Shown: piece after piece, positions 13,701-25,300 of the stretch | Numbering within the stretch: the stretch's first letter is position 1 | How the letters are laid out: each line of letters begins with the position of its first letter | From: Phoronis australis | Lineage: Eukaryota; Phoronida; Phoronidae | Direction of reading: 5' to 3' | Assembly: GCA_002633005.1 (NCBI GenBank) | Contig: NMRA01000016.1 | Span: forward strand, 1,047,874-1,111,873 | Length of the DNA stretch: 64,000 nt | Position numbers and translations under genes: made by a program | The notes under the pieces: generated by a model | Database searches by the model: none | What the model saw: only the letters and a program-made list of their open reading frames with translations | Told to the model about the DNA's origin: nothing

Positions 13701-16700
13701 TTAGATGCAATAAAAATATTTTTTAAAATTAAAATAATAAAGATAATGATAAAAAATTTGCAGTCTGAGTGGCAGGAGCTTATTCTTGATTTGCTGCACA
13801 GAGGGAGACCTATAAAATTAGTTTCAATTCTTATAATTACGATACAAAATTACAAAAAAAATTGAAAATCGATCCATAGATTATCTAGAAAGCCTGAAAT
13901 ACATACACATTTAATTCCAACAAAAAAATTTTAATTCCAAGGCAAATAGAAAAAAGTCAAGATGAAAACCTGTGGCTCATACCCTAACTGTTAGCATGGA
14001 AAAACAACATACTTTATAGAATGCATCAATCACAATCCTAAGTTGGCCAAACTTTTCAGTTTCAAACAGTAATTACAGGAGATAAATGTTCATAAGCCAC
14101 GCTGGTGTAGAAGAAACTGTGACATAAGAAATAACTATCAGGACACTGAAAATAGTCTGGCAGTGTTTGTAAACAATGGCTTAGACCAATCAGATAATTC
14201 AGAATCTGTCACGTGATAACTTCTCTAAAACTCAGGGCTTGGAATGACCAATGACAAAAAACGCGGAAACTTTTACGGCCCAAATCATGCGCGCTACCCA
14301 GCCTTGAAATGGTCGATATGAACCTTTCCCCGACAAGAATCGGGTGGACTAAAAAAGAAAAAAAAACAAAAAAAAAACGTTACCACCATCATTGGCATGC
14401 GTCTGCGTCCTTTTAGCTCGTCCGTCCACTCCCAACCCACACATTTTTGGCTGCAGGGCCGTAGTATTTGTCGCCGTGGTTTACAATAACACAAGACGCC
14501 AAAGAAAATCCCACCACGCTATCCCAGATGCCCAGGCAATGTTGACAATTTACGTTCCTCCGAAACATAAAGAGCAACTTCCGCTTTTCGAGGTGAACGT
14601 CATCTACAACGCCGCGGTAAGAAAGGAATTTGCCGCAGAAATTTTATATCAAATCCGATTTTTTTACGCAGAAATATAATAAAATGCGCAGACAGAACAT
14701 TTGAAAAAAGCGGAAATCCGCGTTTCCGCGGAAAATTCCAAGCCCTGAAAACTGCAAAACTCAAGTCACAAAATAGAACACAAAAAATGTCAAAATAAAT
14801 TGAAACACATAAAAGGCATTTGCAGTAACAAAAATAGCACTTTGTATCCCGTTTCGGCAGCACGTAGAAAATCGCACTCAGGCGGTCAGGCCTTAGGGCT
14901 TAGCAGTCAACGGCAACGGGCATGCATGTGGGATCAAACAAAAGAATTTCATACATCACTCACATCCCACGATTCCAATCCAACGAATAACCAGTTATGG
15001 TTGAATTTCCTATCAGGAAGCCTTTGTTATTTCTAGTGTTTCATCGTATTCAGTCAATCCTCCGACTCCAACTTAGTCCGAGATAACTCGTCCACGCACT
15101 CCCTAATTGTTCCTCTCTCAAAGTTTACAGAGCAGAAACCTTGACTTATGTTGTTTGTGAAGACATTGACCATTTCTTTTATCCACTTTTCCACGAACTA
15201 ATATTCTGCCTACTCCACACTCCACGCATTTTTGATCGCAGAATCGCACTATTTATCGCCGCAATTTTATACCAAATGCAGACGCCATCGATGAACCACG
15301 CTATCCCAGGCACAGGCGTTTGAATTTATCTGTTCCTCGATTGCCTCTGACGTCACTCACTACTAAGAAAGCATGTTTCTTGAATATGGTTACGAGTCAT
15401 CGGGAAATTCAAGTGCCTGTGATCCGTAATTACAATTTTCGTTCCTCCGAAACATAAAGAGCAGTTTCCACTTTTCGAGCCGTCGGCAACGCCGCGGTGA
15501 TAAACCAATTTGCTGCTATAATTTTATAGCAAATCCGATTTTTTCCATGGAAGTATAACGAAAATATGCGGAGGGAATAAAAGAAAGAATTGGAAATCCG
15601 TGTTTCCGCGGAAAATTCCAAGCCTTGACTCTGATTATTATTCAAGGTCACACACTGAGTAAGGATATTTCAAACCTTATTAAAAATGTGTTTTACAAAA
15701 TTTCAAATGTCAAGCAAAATACTTTATCTTCATTCTCAGGAAACTTCAAATACGAAATATATACCGTGTAGGGAGAAAGTTGAGAACCAATGCTCCGGTT
15801 CCCCGCATGCCTCTGTGGCTTTGCATTCACGAACACAGCAAGGTGTGAAAAGAGATAAATCCTCCCCCAAATCCACTAATATGATACATAATTTGACATT
15901 TCGCTGTTTTGATCTCATGCTCACCAGGCGCTTTAACTGTTAACTCAATTTTTGTTGTGTTGTCCAATTTCGTACTTGGTTTCATCTCAATGTTCCGGCA
16001 TGTGGTGTGTATAACAGTGAACTGTTGACTTACTTTTAAGAGGGCCAACAGGTAATCCTGCCTTTGGACAGGAGATGGTCACAAAATTAAAACATTTTAA
16101 TGGTAATTAAATTAATTACGCACTGCAAATTCAGTTGACACAGCAAGTGAATGTTGAAATAGCAAACATGGTTAAGGCATATATAACGTAGATTGACCAA
16201 AAAGAAGATCTCATTGAATAATTAAGCAAAGACTGAGAGTTTCGCGTCTCACAACTTGATCAGCTTTTTCTCGGCTTTGGCAAATGGGCTTAATTTAAAC
16301 TTAGGAAAATGGGTCAGTGGATTTTGCCGAAATTTTTTAAACTTAATATTTATTCATCAATCTCAAAACATCTACAAAGACTTACGATATAAAGGCCTAC
16401 TTTTTGCGTGATGTTTTGTAAAAGTACCTTATGTTTTGCAAGCTGATTTGTCATAGGAACCAAACTATGAGACTAATAAAAAATTCCTAACAGCGATTTA
16501 GAGGTAATTGGTGAAGTTTTCATTTAAAAAGGTTTTATCAAAATCAACCAAGAGATTATTTTACTATGAATGCTTTTCTTAAAAATTAAATTTTGACTTT
16601 AAAAAAATGTCAACATAATAATAATTCTGGCACATAAATATAAAAATATTATTATAATCCCTGATCTTTTTTCTTTCAGAAAATATAAAACTTTACTCGT

Positions 16701-17701
16701 TGACAGAGCCAGGTTTTTTACATATGAATTAGAATGGAGGCCACTAAATACGATTTGAGATTAGCCAAATGAAGCATTCCAAACTGGTTTATTTAATTAT
16801 TAGTACATTTCTACTGCCCTGTGCCATTTAATTCATTTCAGTTGCTTTACTGATAAGGAAAGTAGTCTGGCACGTACATATTTGATGACCTTAGAGACAG
16901 GAAGGATGAACAGTCTGAAGACATGAGTGAATACTATGGGTAAAATGTATTAACATGACGCCATGGAACTCACCATCCCATATGTATCAATGCCAGATTG
17001 CATCCTGTTTATATTCAGGAGATCAAAGGCATGTTTCAATGCAGGCCCTAAACTTGTTAAACCATTTGCTTGTAGGTTTTTCAATTCGTGAATAAATGTA
17101 GCATGACTTTCTTTCCAACCAGCCTGGAATAATCAAAGAAAAACAAAACTAAAATGGTTAGAAACTCAGCCACAAGGTGTCAGCAGGATGTTAGTCATAG
17201 TTACCCATAATCCTCTTATTTCAGCCCACAGTTGTGAAAGTATCAATGGCGGAGGTTGTGTTAGAGATCACTGTGCCGCTTTTGTGGAAATATTCAATGA
17301 AAATACCAGCTTGGATTCAAGTATATCTGCTGGAATCAATACCCTTACATTAGTTATCTTCCTACGTGAACGACAAATACTCGAACTGGAGTAAAACTAC
17401 AATAAAAACGATGAAATTGTGCACCTTAATATTCGCTGGGGGATCTTCGAACGTCAGCAGCATGTATCTGTCCCATCTACTTGCTTGATCACGTTGCCGA
17501 AACTAAATAAAATAAAGGCAGATGTTAGTTGCTGATTTGTAAAGTCAAACGAGTCGATTACAGCTGTTCGAGCTAGTGCAAACAAAATACCTTCATGAAA
17601 GTCTCCACTGCAGCTTTTGTGACGTCAAGTGTCGAGGTCCCCATATAAGTCCTCTGATTCATCGAAGCAGAGGTGTCGATGAGAAAAAGAATTATCGTCA
17701 T
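1734..17701 (-). CDS. INTS6: Integrator complex subunit 6 (5' twelve coding exons; 3' end beyond left edge)
   Basis: INTS6 is a subunit of the nuclear Integrator complex, which processes snRNA 3' ends and attenuates Pol II transcription. Exons read on the minus strand: 17591-17701, 17425-17502, 16974-17123, 12689-12778, 10091-10274, 8238-8369, 6857-7050, 5746-5898, 5040-5172, 3609-3703, 2683-2793, 1734-1972. All junctions are GT/AG, phases agree throughout, and the joined frame is 556 codons plus 2 nt, against about 890 residues in vertebrates, so the C-terminal third is off the window. The start (MTIILFLIDTSASMNQ) gives a von Willebrand A domain with the MIDAS signature DTSAS at residues 9-13. 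Later family-specific blocks include LTKEPFRWDQRLFG (exon 5), CRKLIYV and GHWPIPESFWPD (exon 7) and PFDKYELEPSPLTQYILER (exon 8). Exon bounds are my reading and may be off by a base or two. Confidence 0.95.
3387..3654 (-). repeat. 72-bp tandem repeat (4 copies) duplicating the end of INTS6 exon 10 and its splice donor
   Basis: Copies begin at 3387, 3459, 3531 and 3603, with an exact 72-base period. The last copy (on the minus strand, the first transcribed) is the genuine 3' end of INTS6 exon 10 (FDNYLKTMPVYYAG, then GTAGGT). The other three repeat the same coding end and donor inside the intron, each preceded by an AG usable in the same reading phase (ATCAG before TTTGAC). Reading on from the true exon gives a stop soon after the donor, so the extra copies could be used only as alternative donors or cassettes. 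Confidence 0.85.
4183..4507. repeat. 84-85-bp minisatellite, four copies, in an INTS6 intron
   Basis: The landmark catgagaagc recurs at 4207, 4291, 4375 and 4460, a period of 84, 84 and 85 bases. The first two copies are nearly identical; copies 3 and 4 form a second subtype (ggaatccaccatgagaagcc). The unit is a multiple of three, so a plus-strand frame stays open through three copies. That is a by-product of the repeat, since the array lies in an intron of a minus-strand gene. Confidence 0.9.
8818..9386. mobile_element. MITE with GGGCTGTTCCAG terminal inverted repeats
   Basis: The ends are near-perfect inverted repeats (ggctgttccagtaaaatctg at the left, its complement at the right), followed by G-rich and C-rich tracts. 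Internal sequence repeats blocks resembling accacccgtaatttttt in direct orientation. No transposase frame is present. The element lies in an INTS6 intron and hosts a smaller nested element at 8981-9093. Confidence 0.75.
8981..9093. mobile_element. 113-bp nested MITE (CACAGGCGCTTGA ends), copy 1
   Basis: It starts cacaggcgcttga and ends tcgagcacctgtg, imperfect inverted repeats of each other. The interior (ttatctcttcctcc, then ctaagaaaacacatgttt) is shared with a second copy at 15311-15421, which sits in an unrelated host repeat. This defines both boundaries. Confidence 0.7.
9773..10001. mobile_element. Small MITE (CCCGTTCCAA ends)
   Basis: About 229 bases bounded by cccgttccaaaaaaaact at the left and agtttgttggaatggg at the right, an imperfect terminal inverted repeat. 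The interior is AT-rich with no open frame. It lies in an INTS6 intron close to the exon at 10091. Confidence 0.5.
11356..11523. repeat. 56-bp tandem repeat, three copies
   Basis: The unit begins tttggttcac at 11356, 11412 and 11468, an exact 56-base period. Copies differ at only a few positions. It lies in an INTS6 intron and has no coding potential. Confidence 0.9.
12218..12268. repeat. Degenerate (GATGAY)n microsatellite
   Basis: A run of atgatg/atgacg/atgaac trinucleotide and hexanucleotide variants in an INTS6 intron. Confidence 0.7.
13501..13501. other. Single-n assembly gap before a poly-C run
   Basis: One n is followed by a run of C. A fragment of the CAGGGCTTGGAATG repeat family starts just after, at 13531. 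Gap length is unknown; no INTS6 exon appears to be missing here because phases join across it. Confidence 0.8.
14233..14746. mobile_element. 514-bp MITE, CAGGGCTTGGAATG family, copy A
   Basis: It starts cagggcttggaatgacca and ends attccaagccctg, a clean terminal inverted repeat. The interior has a purine-rich tract and a region ending in repeated cggaaa/ccgcg motifs just inside the right end. It is closely similar over its whole length to 53672-54189 in the myotubularin gene. Confidence 0.8.
15190..15630. mobile_element. Diverged CAGGGCTTGGAATG-family copy with nested insertion
   Basis: It shares interior and right-end blocks with copies A and B (tcctccgaaacataaagagc, cgcggaaaattccaagcc) but lacks a recognisable left end. 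It is interrupted by the 111-bp CACAGG element at 15311-15421. Confidence 0.6.
15311..15421. mobile_element. 111-bp nested MITE (CACAGGCG ends), copy 2
   Basis: It begins cacaggcgtttgaatttatc and ends aagtgcctgtg. It matches copy 1 at 8981-9093 along its length, but its host repeat is different, so the shared segment is the mobile unit. Confidence 0.7.
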
Positions 17702-17900
17702 GGTTTAAATAAACCCCCTAACAAAAGTAAGAAAGGGTTTCTGTATCCAAACTCGACGTAATTGGTGTGCTACGACATGAAAAATGTTCCCTCTTTTTTA
17801 ATGGCGGGCCATTCTTGGCTGCCTTTTCAGCAGCTAACACGCCACGAAATTAGGTCACGTGGTATGTCCGCCATGAAACTGTGATTGGTCAGATTCGGTA
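17702..17900 (-). promoter_or_regulatory. Probable INTS6 promoter region
   Basis: Directly upstream of the INTS6 start codon, this stretch is less AT-rich than its surroundings. It contains a perfect E-box palindrome (CACGTG, about 17856), a CCAAT box in the gene's orientation (about 17882) and GCCAT/CCGCCAT elements resembling YY1 sites of housekeeping promoters. There is no obvious TATA box at the expected spacing. The assignment is inferred from position and motifs only. Confidence 0.4.
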
Positions 17901-20390
17901 AAGGGAGGTATAATTGCCGTTGCTATTCCACGGTGTGAAAATACAAACAGAGGTTCAAAATACCTCAAACATTTCATAACTACGAATTTTAGAAACTTAA
18001 AAAGGAATATTTAAACCGTCGTTTAACCATTTTTCAAAGACTTGTCAAACTTGTTGAATATGTCGCAAATTTAAAGATACCTCCCTTCATTGACAAATGA
18101 GATGACCCGGATGTAAACAATAACAAAGCAACGTGAAAAATCGGATCTGTGACCAAGAAAGTTTATGGCTGTGTATCAAATTCTGCATTGGTGAGTTAGT
18201 CCGATAATAATTGGAAACACGCCATGAGCGACATGATCGGTGTTTTTTTGGAGGCAGTGCAATATAACACTACTGCACATGCTGACCAGTAATAATCGGC
18301 TTTAGAGATTTGTTAGCCTTATCATTATCTCCTTATCACTAGGTATTAACCGTATTCATAAGCATTATAAGTTCTTCTTCTGATTGATAGTATTACTTCA
18401 TTATTATTATGCCTTTGTATATCATGTTTCATTTGCTAGTTTCTTAGCTCTAAGACATCAGAAGCTGAGGACGCCTGTGGATTACCCACTGGAGCTTCGT
18501 GCTACTGTTTTGTTCATGTCTCACATTGCCATCGTACTTGTTTACTTATTTCTTTAGTCCACCAGTGTACACCAAAAGTTATCATTCTTTGACAGTCATT
18601 TCAACTTGCGTTCATTTTTTCAAAGCTCTATTTTACTCCTACCGAAAGAATTTGCTTGTTGGCTACAGGACCAATTTAAGCCGGCGTGGCACCGGCCTCA
18701 AAAGGCATCAGATCAAACAGATGCGGTGTCGTTTTTTATCGCTGTCTATCACCCAATGTATTAAGTATTTGGTCATTGAAATTGTTGACATGAGCGTCAC
18801 ACAACTGCTACCGTGGAAGTTTTGACCCGGTACGCTCCCACGGAAGTTTGAAAGCAACTGTAGTGGCTCCACCCTACTCGATCTTGTTCTAGTATGGTCA
18901 ACGCTCAGCTAGTGTGTTGTTCGCGATTACTGAGACTAGCCAACGAAAGATGCCTTTTCTGATTACACTTTATGAGTTCACTCCTTTTAACTTTGTAGTC
19001 GCGATGATTTTGTAACAGCTTGAACTGAATTCCGCAACACTAATGAGATTGTTTCATTTTGTGTTTAACCGCCGGCGCTAGTAGAGAAACTAGTACCCTG
19101 CGGGGTTGATGCTTTTTGTACGTTAGTAAATAATAGAAAATGGAATTGTCAATAACTATCGTTAGCTAGATACCCAGATTACCCTTACACTGACTGTAAA
19201 TGTTTATGATTTGTGCGCACTGATGTGCTTCGAGCATGCTCACCAGTAATGAATTACTGGAACTGATTGTGCCCGTGCAGGCATGTCTTGTATAATGCAG
19301 AGATACGGAATTTCCCCTTGTCGGATACTCCGTAATTAAAAGTTTCTTTTTCGCTTGGTAGTATGTTGCTTTCGTCATTTCGTAACCAGCGGTTAACGCC
19401 CGAGAACCCATCTCATAAACCTGCGAAGTGGCGATTTTTAAAAAGCCAATATGTTCTGTTTTGGGAACAAAATTGAGTTGTTGGTGTGTCGTGATGTAGT
19501 TGTGAGAAAGAAAGGAACACGTTACAAGGAACAGCTACAAGGGAGTAGAGGCATGGGGCAGATAAACGAGAAAAAGAATAGATGCCCAATTTTTTTAATG
19601 TACGGGCAAGGATACAAGAATAAAAAGTGGAAGCGCGCGTTTTCATATTTTGTTCCTCTTCTAAAATTTAGGTTCAGTTTGTTTACAACCTTTAGATAAA
19701 AACAACTCATGTCACCATTTCGACGAAAACGAGATAGGCCTACTTCGTCTTCGTGAAAAGGCCTCTTTCGGGAATAACCGGAAGCTCTTCGAATTCGGCA
19801 AGCGAACATCCTAACTATGGTGGCGCTACATGTATATTAAGTAAAATAGGTCTACCCAACTTTGTTACCACTGACTTTCCCGCAGTTAGCTAGCGCGGCG
19901 CAATTAATCAGTATATATTTTTAGAAAAAAGAACAGATTCTGATTCTGCAATCACCATGTCAACATCTGTTACAGGGCGAGAATCAACATTTTCATGCAA
20001 CGTATTTGAGAAGGATATGACTTAACTCGGAATTTGACGTACGAAGAACACAAATAAAATCACGACTAATATTTTCAACTTTTACAAAACATAATTTATT
20101 ATTGATTATGGTGCATTGGGAACATTCGTAATTGCATGATTCGTTGTACTAGGCGCACTTTCCACACTAGAATTGTCAATTGAAAACTGTTCACATTCTT
20201 CCAGTGTCATCACTATTTCTACTTAGTGCTACATCAATTGGTGACCTGTGAAAGTTCAAGGTCCTGACTGGCACTCACTTTAGTTTTCATAACGTCTATG
20301 TCCAGGTTCCTTACACTTCATAGACAGGCTCGATTCTGTATTACCGCCAACGTCTACTCACAAAGCTGTGTGGCTCAAGACACGGTTTAC
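17702..20390. other. Intergenic region between INTS6 and the LRR gene
   Basis: Apart from the INTS6 promoter and the 5' untranslated exon of the LRR gene at the right end, I see no coding exon with family resemblance here. The longest plus-strand frame (18499-18825) has no recognisable domain and no codon structure that argues for a gene. An upstream or antisense transcript cannot be excluded. Confidence 0.5.
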
Positions 20391-20470
20391 GTAAGTGGAA
20401 GACTCGGGCATGTGACTAATTAAATATAAACTATTAAACAATGTTACAATGACATTTAAAATAGTTTCAG
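20391..20470 (+). other. Probable 80-bp 5' UTR intron of the LRR gene
   Basis: A strong donor (GTAAGT at 20391) and an acceptor (atagtttcag ending 20470) bracket 80 bases just before the start codon of the LRR gene. This favours translation from the ATG at 20482 over the in-frame ATG at 20449, which would lie inside the intron. Confidence 0.55.
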
Positions 20471-20481
20471 AGTGTAGCACC

Positions 20482-21783
20482 ATGTGGAGTCCTACGAAGA
20501 CTGTGTTGACAGCCACGATTCTTCTGTTCTCCCAGGAGCGATACACTAAAGACCAGTCCGACGGTTGCCCAGTCGCGTGCGAATGTTCATCAGGATGGTT
20601 GCATGATGGGCTCACAGTTGACTGCTCCGGTAGGAATCTGCACGCCATACCCCAACCTCTACACAAGAACACACACACATTGCTTTTGGACAGAAATAGA
20701 CTGACGGACGCCAGCCTGGAGTGGCTGCGAGTAGTAGAGTTGACTGAACTGTCGCATCTCAACTTGAGCAACAACAATATACAGAGGGTCAACGCATGCA
20801 TCTTCGATTTGGCATTCCACAACGTGCTGAATGTGCTCGACATATCTAGGAACCGTCTGACGGCGGTGCCAGCTCACTTGCCTCACTCTATACAACATCT
20901 GTATCTGGCTCATAACCAAATCCAGAAAGTAAACTTTAGTTCATTGATGCACAATCAGTATCTTCAAACATTAGACTTAAAAGACAATATAATAGACGAG
21001 GTGTACAGTGAAAGCCAAGACGTCATGTTTGGGGATCTCCACCTACTTGTCTTGAGCGGCAACAACGTCGGTCATCACACGCTGTCAATGATTGATTGGA
21101 CTCAGTTCCCATCTCTAGAATCTCTTCTTCTAAACAACAACCGTATACATGTCATGTCATCTACGGAAGACATGCCATTGCCCAACTTGAAGACACTAGG
21201 TTTGAGTGGCAACGAGATGATGTATTACACAGGCAATAATTTCATGTCAATGCCATCTCTGACAACACTGCGTTTGCACCACAATAACCTAACAGATATT
21301 CCACAGAACATCATGTCAATCAAAGAACTAGACATGTCTTATAACAGGATTCGTACAGTGAATAGCCAGCACCAGTACATATTCCACATTGCAGATACTG
21401 TCAATTTACTGCACAACCAACTCCACTGTGACTGTGACCTGCTTTGGTTGAAAGCATTGTTACAAGATCACTACTCCAAGCTCTCTACCCATGACCCAAC
21501 CAAAACTGCCCCCATTTGTTCATCACCAAAACATGTGGAGGGTAGATTGATACACACCCTGTCAGCAAGTGATTTGCAGTGTCACCAAGAAACTTGGAAT
21601 CAAGAGAACTTATTGAGCACGTGGAGATCAACTGGTTTGCTCAAGAAAAACAGAGTGGCAGACGTTATATGGTCTTTAGTAGCAATGGCTGCCTCTTCCA
21701 TAGTTATTCTGGTTTATGCATCTGCTAAAAGTCTAGACAGGAAAATGAGTGGCACATCTATTTGTATTCAAGGCAATTTATAG
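20482..21783 (+). CDS. Leucine-rich repeat type I membrane protein
   Basis: 433 residues from the ATG at 20482 in one uninterrupted exon. A weakly hydrophobic N-terminus (VLTATILLF) may be the signal peptide. An LRRNT cap follows, with cysteines near 29, 33, 35 and 48, then about nine to ten LRRs of LxxLxLxxN type (LSHLNLSNNNI, LNVLDISRNRL, LQTLDLKDNII, LKTLGLSGNEM, LTTLRLHHNNL) and an LRRCT cap (CDCDLLWLKALL) with later paired cysteines. The transmembrane helix is WSLVAMAASSIVILVYA, with a short tail of under 25 residues and no signalling domain. It is presumably a surface recognition or adhesion protein that needs a partner to signal. Orthology is not assigned because LRR ectodomains in invertebrates form large fast-evolving families. 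It converges on GPATCH3. Confidence 0.85.
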   Translation: MWSPTKTVLTATILLFSQERYTKDQSDGCPVACECSSGWLHDGLTVDCSGRNLHAIPQPLHKNTHTLLLDRNRLTDASLEWLRVVELTELSHLNLSNNNIQRVNACIFDLAFHNVLNVLDISRNRLTAVPAHLPHSIQHLYLAHNQIQKVNFSSLMHNQYLQTLDLKDNIIDEVYSESQDVMFGDLHLLVLSGNNVGHHTLSMIDWTQFPSLESLLLNNNRIHVMSSTEDMPLPNLKTLGLSGNEMMYYTGNNFMSMPSLTTLRLHHNNLTDIPQNIMSIKELDMSYNRIRTVNSQHQYIFHIADTVNLLHNQLHCDCDLLWLKALLQDHYSKLSTHDPTKTAPICSSPKHVEGRLIHTLSASDLQCHQETWNQENLLSTWRSTGLLKKNRVADVIWSLVAMAASSIVILVYASAKSLDRKMSGTSICIQGNL

Positions 21784-22319
21784 AACTTTTATTTTTGTGT
21801 CTAATTTACTATTTTTGCAGTTATGAATTTTGAGCTTTACATCATTATTTGAAAGAAGACTATACAAGTGTTTGAAGTGTCGACCAATTGCAGAATTGCG
21901 ACGACGTCAACAGTGCAGGCCACTTTGTTTTCTACAATACAGTACATACAGAAATTTTACGAGAAACCACTTTTAAATACAACACAGCCTTGGAGAGAGT
22001 TTCATGAAACATCGGATGTAGGCATAATCTCAGCCAATCTAAAGATGCCCAGCTCGTAATACCTGCCAGTGATGTGTAAGTGTTTCTTTGGTCAGAATTT
22101 CCAAGTCCTCCAACTTCACTTACTCGCCAACTCTGGAAAATGTTCTCCTGGCATAGTTCAACTTACATGTAACATAAATTTGCAAAAAAGGCACAATTGT
22201 GAGATGGACATTGAGAATAAGATTGTTCAAACATCCCTGCAGTTTTGCAGTGAAGCAGCACTGTGCATGTGATTTATAAGCATTTGATGAATGTTTTTAA
22301 TTCAAAGCCGATGCATGTG

Positions 22320-25300
22320 TTAGCTTGAATCAAAGGCTTTCGAGAACTCCTGCCTGTGACTGATCGTGTAAGGTTCACTTCGTCTGAAGACAGACTCAGG
22401 TGGATCCGTGTGCCGAGGATCATCATAAATAGTGGATATTACAAAGTCACTGGTCTTTTGTCTCTTCCGGCCAATACCAACATAGCGGTTCAATTTTTCG
22501 CCACGGTAACTGTAAAACAACAAACGGGAAGTCAGTAAACAGAGGTAAAAAATTGCGTATAAGCTACAATGGTCAGATCTGATATTGTTATGACAAAGTG
22601 ATCGTTATTTAAAGTCAGAAATGTTACAGGAACAGATCCAAGATCCACCAGGCACTAGGAATTTATGAGAAAGATCACCATTAAGAAAGAGCCCAAGGTT
22701 TGAAAAAAACCCCGTTGGCTCTTTCGGTATCATTTTGACGTATGGCAAGAAGTGCCAAAGAGGATGGAGCATTGGCGATAGTGTGGAAGGAGTGATAGCA
22801 TTATCTATGTGAATGTGTGTGCAAGATTTCTCAATTTTGTTTCTTAAAAGATCCGTTAAAATAAACACTTGTCAACACAGAAATCACAAGATATATTTTA
22901 GTCAAATTTATCAACAAAGCAAACCTCAGCCGGTTATTGAAACCCTGACCATCTGTAGTGTAGTTAGCAATATAAGCACTAATATTATTTTCCAAAAGTG
23001 TTCTGACGGCATTCTGGGCACAAAATCACTACGTGAAAATGGACATTTCTGGAAAAGTCTCCAACTGGCTGTTTCGGAAATTCTACATTTTAAGTGAATT
23101 CGGGCACCTCGGTACTGAATAAGAATTCGTGACACGCCCGACAGTGTAAATCTATAAACAGGTATCTCATACTGACTGGCATGATTTGATATACAAATAT
23201 ACATGTATTTGGTATTCTACCAATTGGAAATTACATATCACTTTCTAGTTACTCAATGTTATATTAACCACGTTACATACCCAAATCCAGACTTATCCCT
23301 GGGTTTCTGCCCCTCATTCTCAAGAGCTTCAGATATCCCAAGATTCGCCACATTTCCAAGACCTTGACCATCTTTCCACCCCTTTTGCTCCATGATCCTA
23401 CGTCCAATTCCCTGAAATGACACCTAAATCTGTTAAAGAACGACAAGCTATAACCCATGTGCTAGCACAGCACTCAACCAACAACAAAAACTTAAGAACT
23501 CTCGCATTCGTCCGGGTTAACCCCATATGCTTTCTAATTGAAGAACTCATAAATTAGGGGGGGGGGTGAATAAAGCTGAACCACGCAGACAATCACGATC
23601 CCAAACTGCCACATTAGTGTCAGCTTACATAACTTGAATAGACATAATACAGTGTTTGTAAGTCACAGGTGCAATCTGTGCGAATTTTGGTTGTTGAAAT
23701 TCTCTGTCGATAGGCGTAGAAACAAGCATTAGGGGCTTTAAAATGAAAATTCCGAAAATTTCTGGGGAGGGTGTTTAGCTAAATATGGGCGTTATGCAGG
23801 ACGAGAGCACTATTTTAATTTTCAATTTCAACTCCTGTAACCAAAAGAATTTAACGGAATTTGTCAGTTGTGATCAAAAGGTTAAAATTTGTAAGAAAAT
23901 GCAAATTTGCTGCAAACTGCATCACCATTCACACCAGTCACAAAAAATAAAATAAAAATTCAAAGCTCCTTGTAATGCCACTCTTAATTTTTTTCAGTCT
24001 GGATCCACTTTCACTTTGAACTATGATTCTGAATTTCCCTAATTAAAAAAATAACCAAATGGCATTCATTGAATGTTTTGAGGCAAGAATTGTTGCTACA
24101 AACTTGCTTCATTCTAGTTTGATGATGGCAATAATGACTTGGCTTAATTAATACTATGCACGGCTTTAGTTGCAAAGTGGACCCGCCGAAAATTCTAAGC
24201 AAGCTCGTCATTTTGAATTGCGATTTCTCCTTGACAATAACTACCTTAGTGTACTTCTCAAACTTTCCAATGCCACTACTTTCTCCTTTCTTTCTAAACA
24301 CGCTGTCTAGAACCAATCCTTCCCTTCTCTGCTTTTCTCTCCTCATCTGCACATAGTCACGTGAGTCTTTGTCACCGCCATTCTCCTCGTAATACACAGA
24401 CATGTCCACGTCCCAGTCATCTGCTGTTTGTTCATCAAAGTCTGAAACCAGACATGTAACTGGATCATGAGACATTTTAATAGACCAGTAATGAACTGTT
24501 TTAGTAAGTGATACCAACAATTCAATATTTGGTGACTAATCAGTAATTCTTCCTATGTGTATTTTCTGTAAGAGGAAGCCTGAGACTTTGTTTCTTTTAT
24601 ACTAGGAGCGTGACGTTGTTTAAAACGTTTGGAACACTATAGAGAACTGGGTTAAAAACAGAACCAACACCTCTCTAGGTACAAATACAGTCACGTCACT
24701 ATTTGGCAACAGATGTAGAAACCACCCAGGTCAACACTCAATTTTATGTATTTGAAATTCCACTCACATAAGCAATGACACAATGTAAACCTCCAAATTT
24801 AGCCATCTTGCAAAAAAGAAATAGACTGCTACTACTATTCCGAGAAATATCATATAAAACATCTTTTACGATGAATCATGATCAACCCTCATAGTCTGTA
24901 TTCTGTACATCAAGTAACATCCTACACCCACCCCCAGCCTCTCTCTCCTCCCAGAACTGTGCATCGGTGTAAAACACTAGGCCACTGCCNAATGTTTCAG
25001 ATTCAAAACTTTGTGATGTCAGTGTTGCTACGATAAAATAGCAAATAAGAAATAATCTTTAGTTAACATTTTGGTTTTAGACCATTCAGAAATTCAGTCC
25101 TGTACACTAAAACGGTTCATTAGCTACTGCAAACATGACTTGATCCAGTTTAAGTTGACCTAATCATCATTGCATGGGCTTAAGACTTAAGAAGCGCAAA
25201 AACACACACATCTCCAGAATCGGGATCCTGTTGTCTGTTTCTTTCCGTTTCTTTTTCTTCCTCTTCCAGTTCTTTCAATTTTTCTCTCTCCTTTGCTTTC

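Noticed and set aside
18499-18825. 108-residue plus-strand frame between INTS6 and the LRR gene
   Set aside because: Composition is AT-driven with no recognisable motif; no splice-linked neighbours were found.
22201-22319. Clear poly(A) signal between the LRR gene and GPATCH3
   Set aside because: Only weak variants such as AATAAG were seen, not enough to call a site for either strand.
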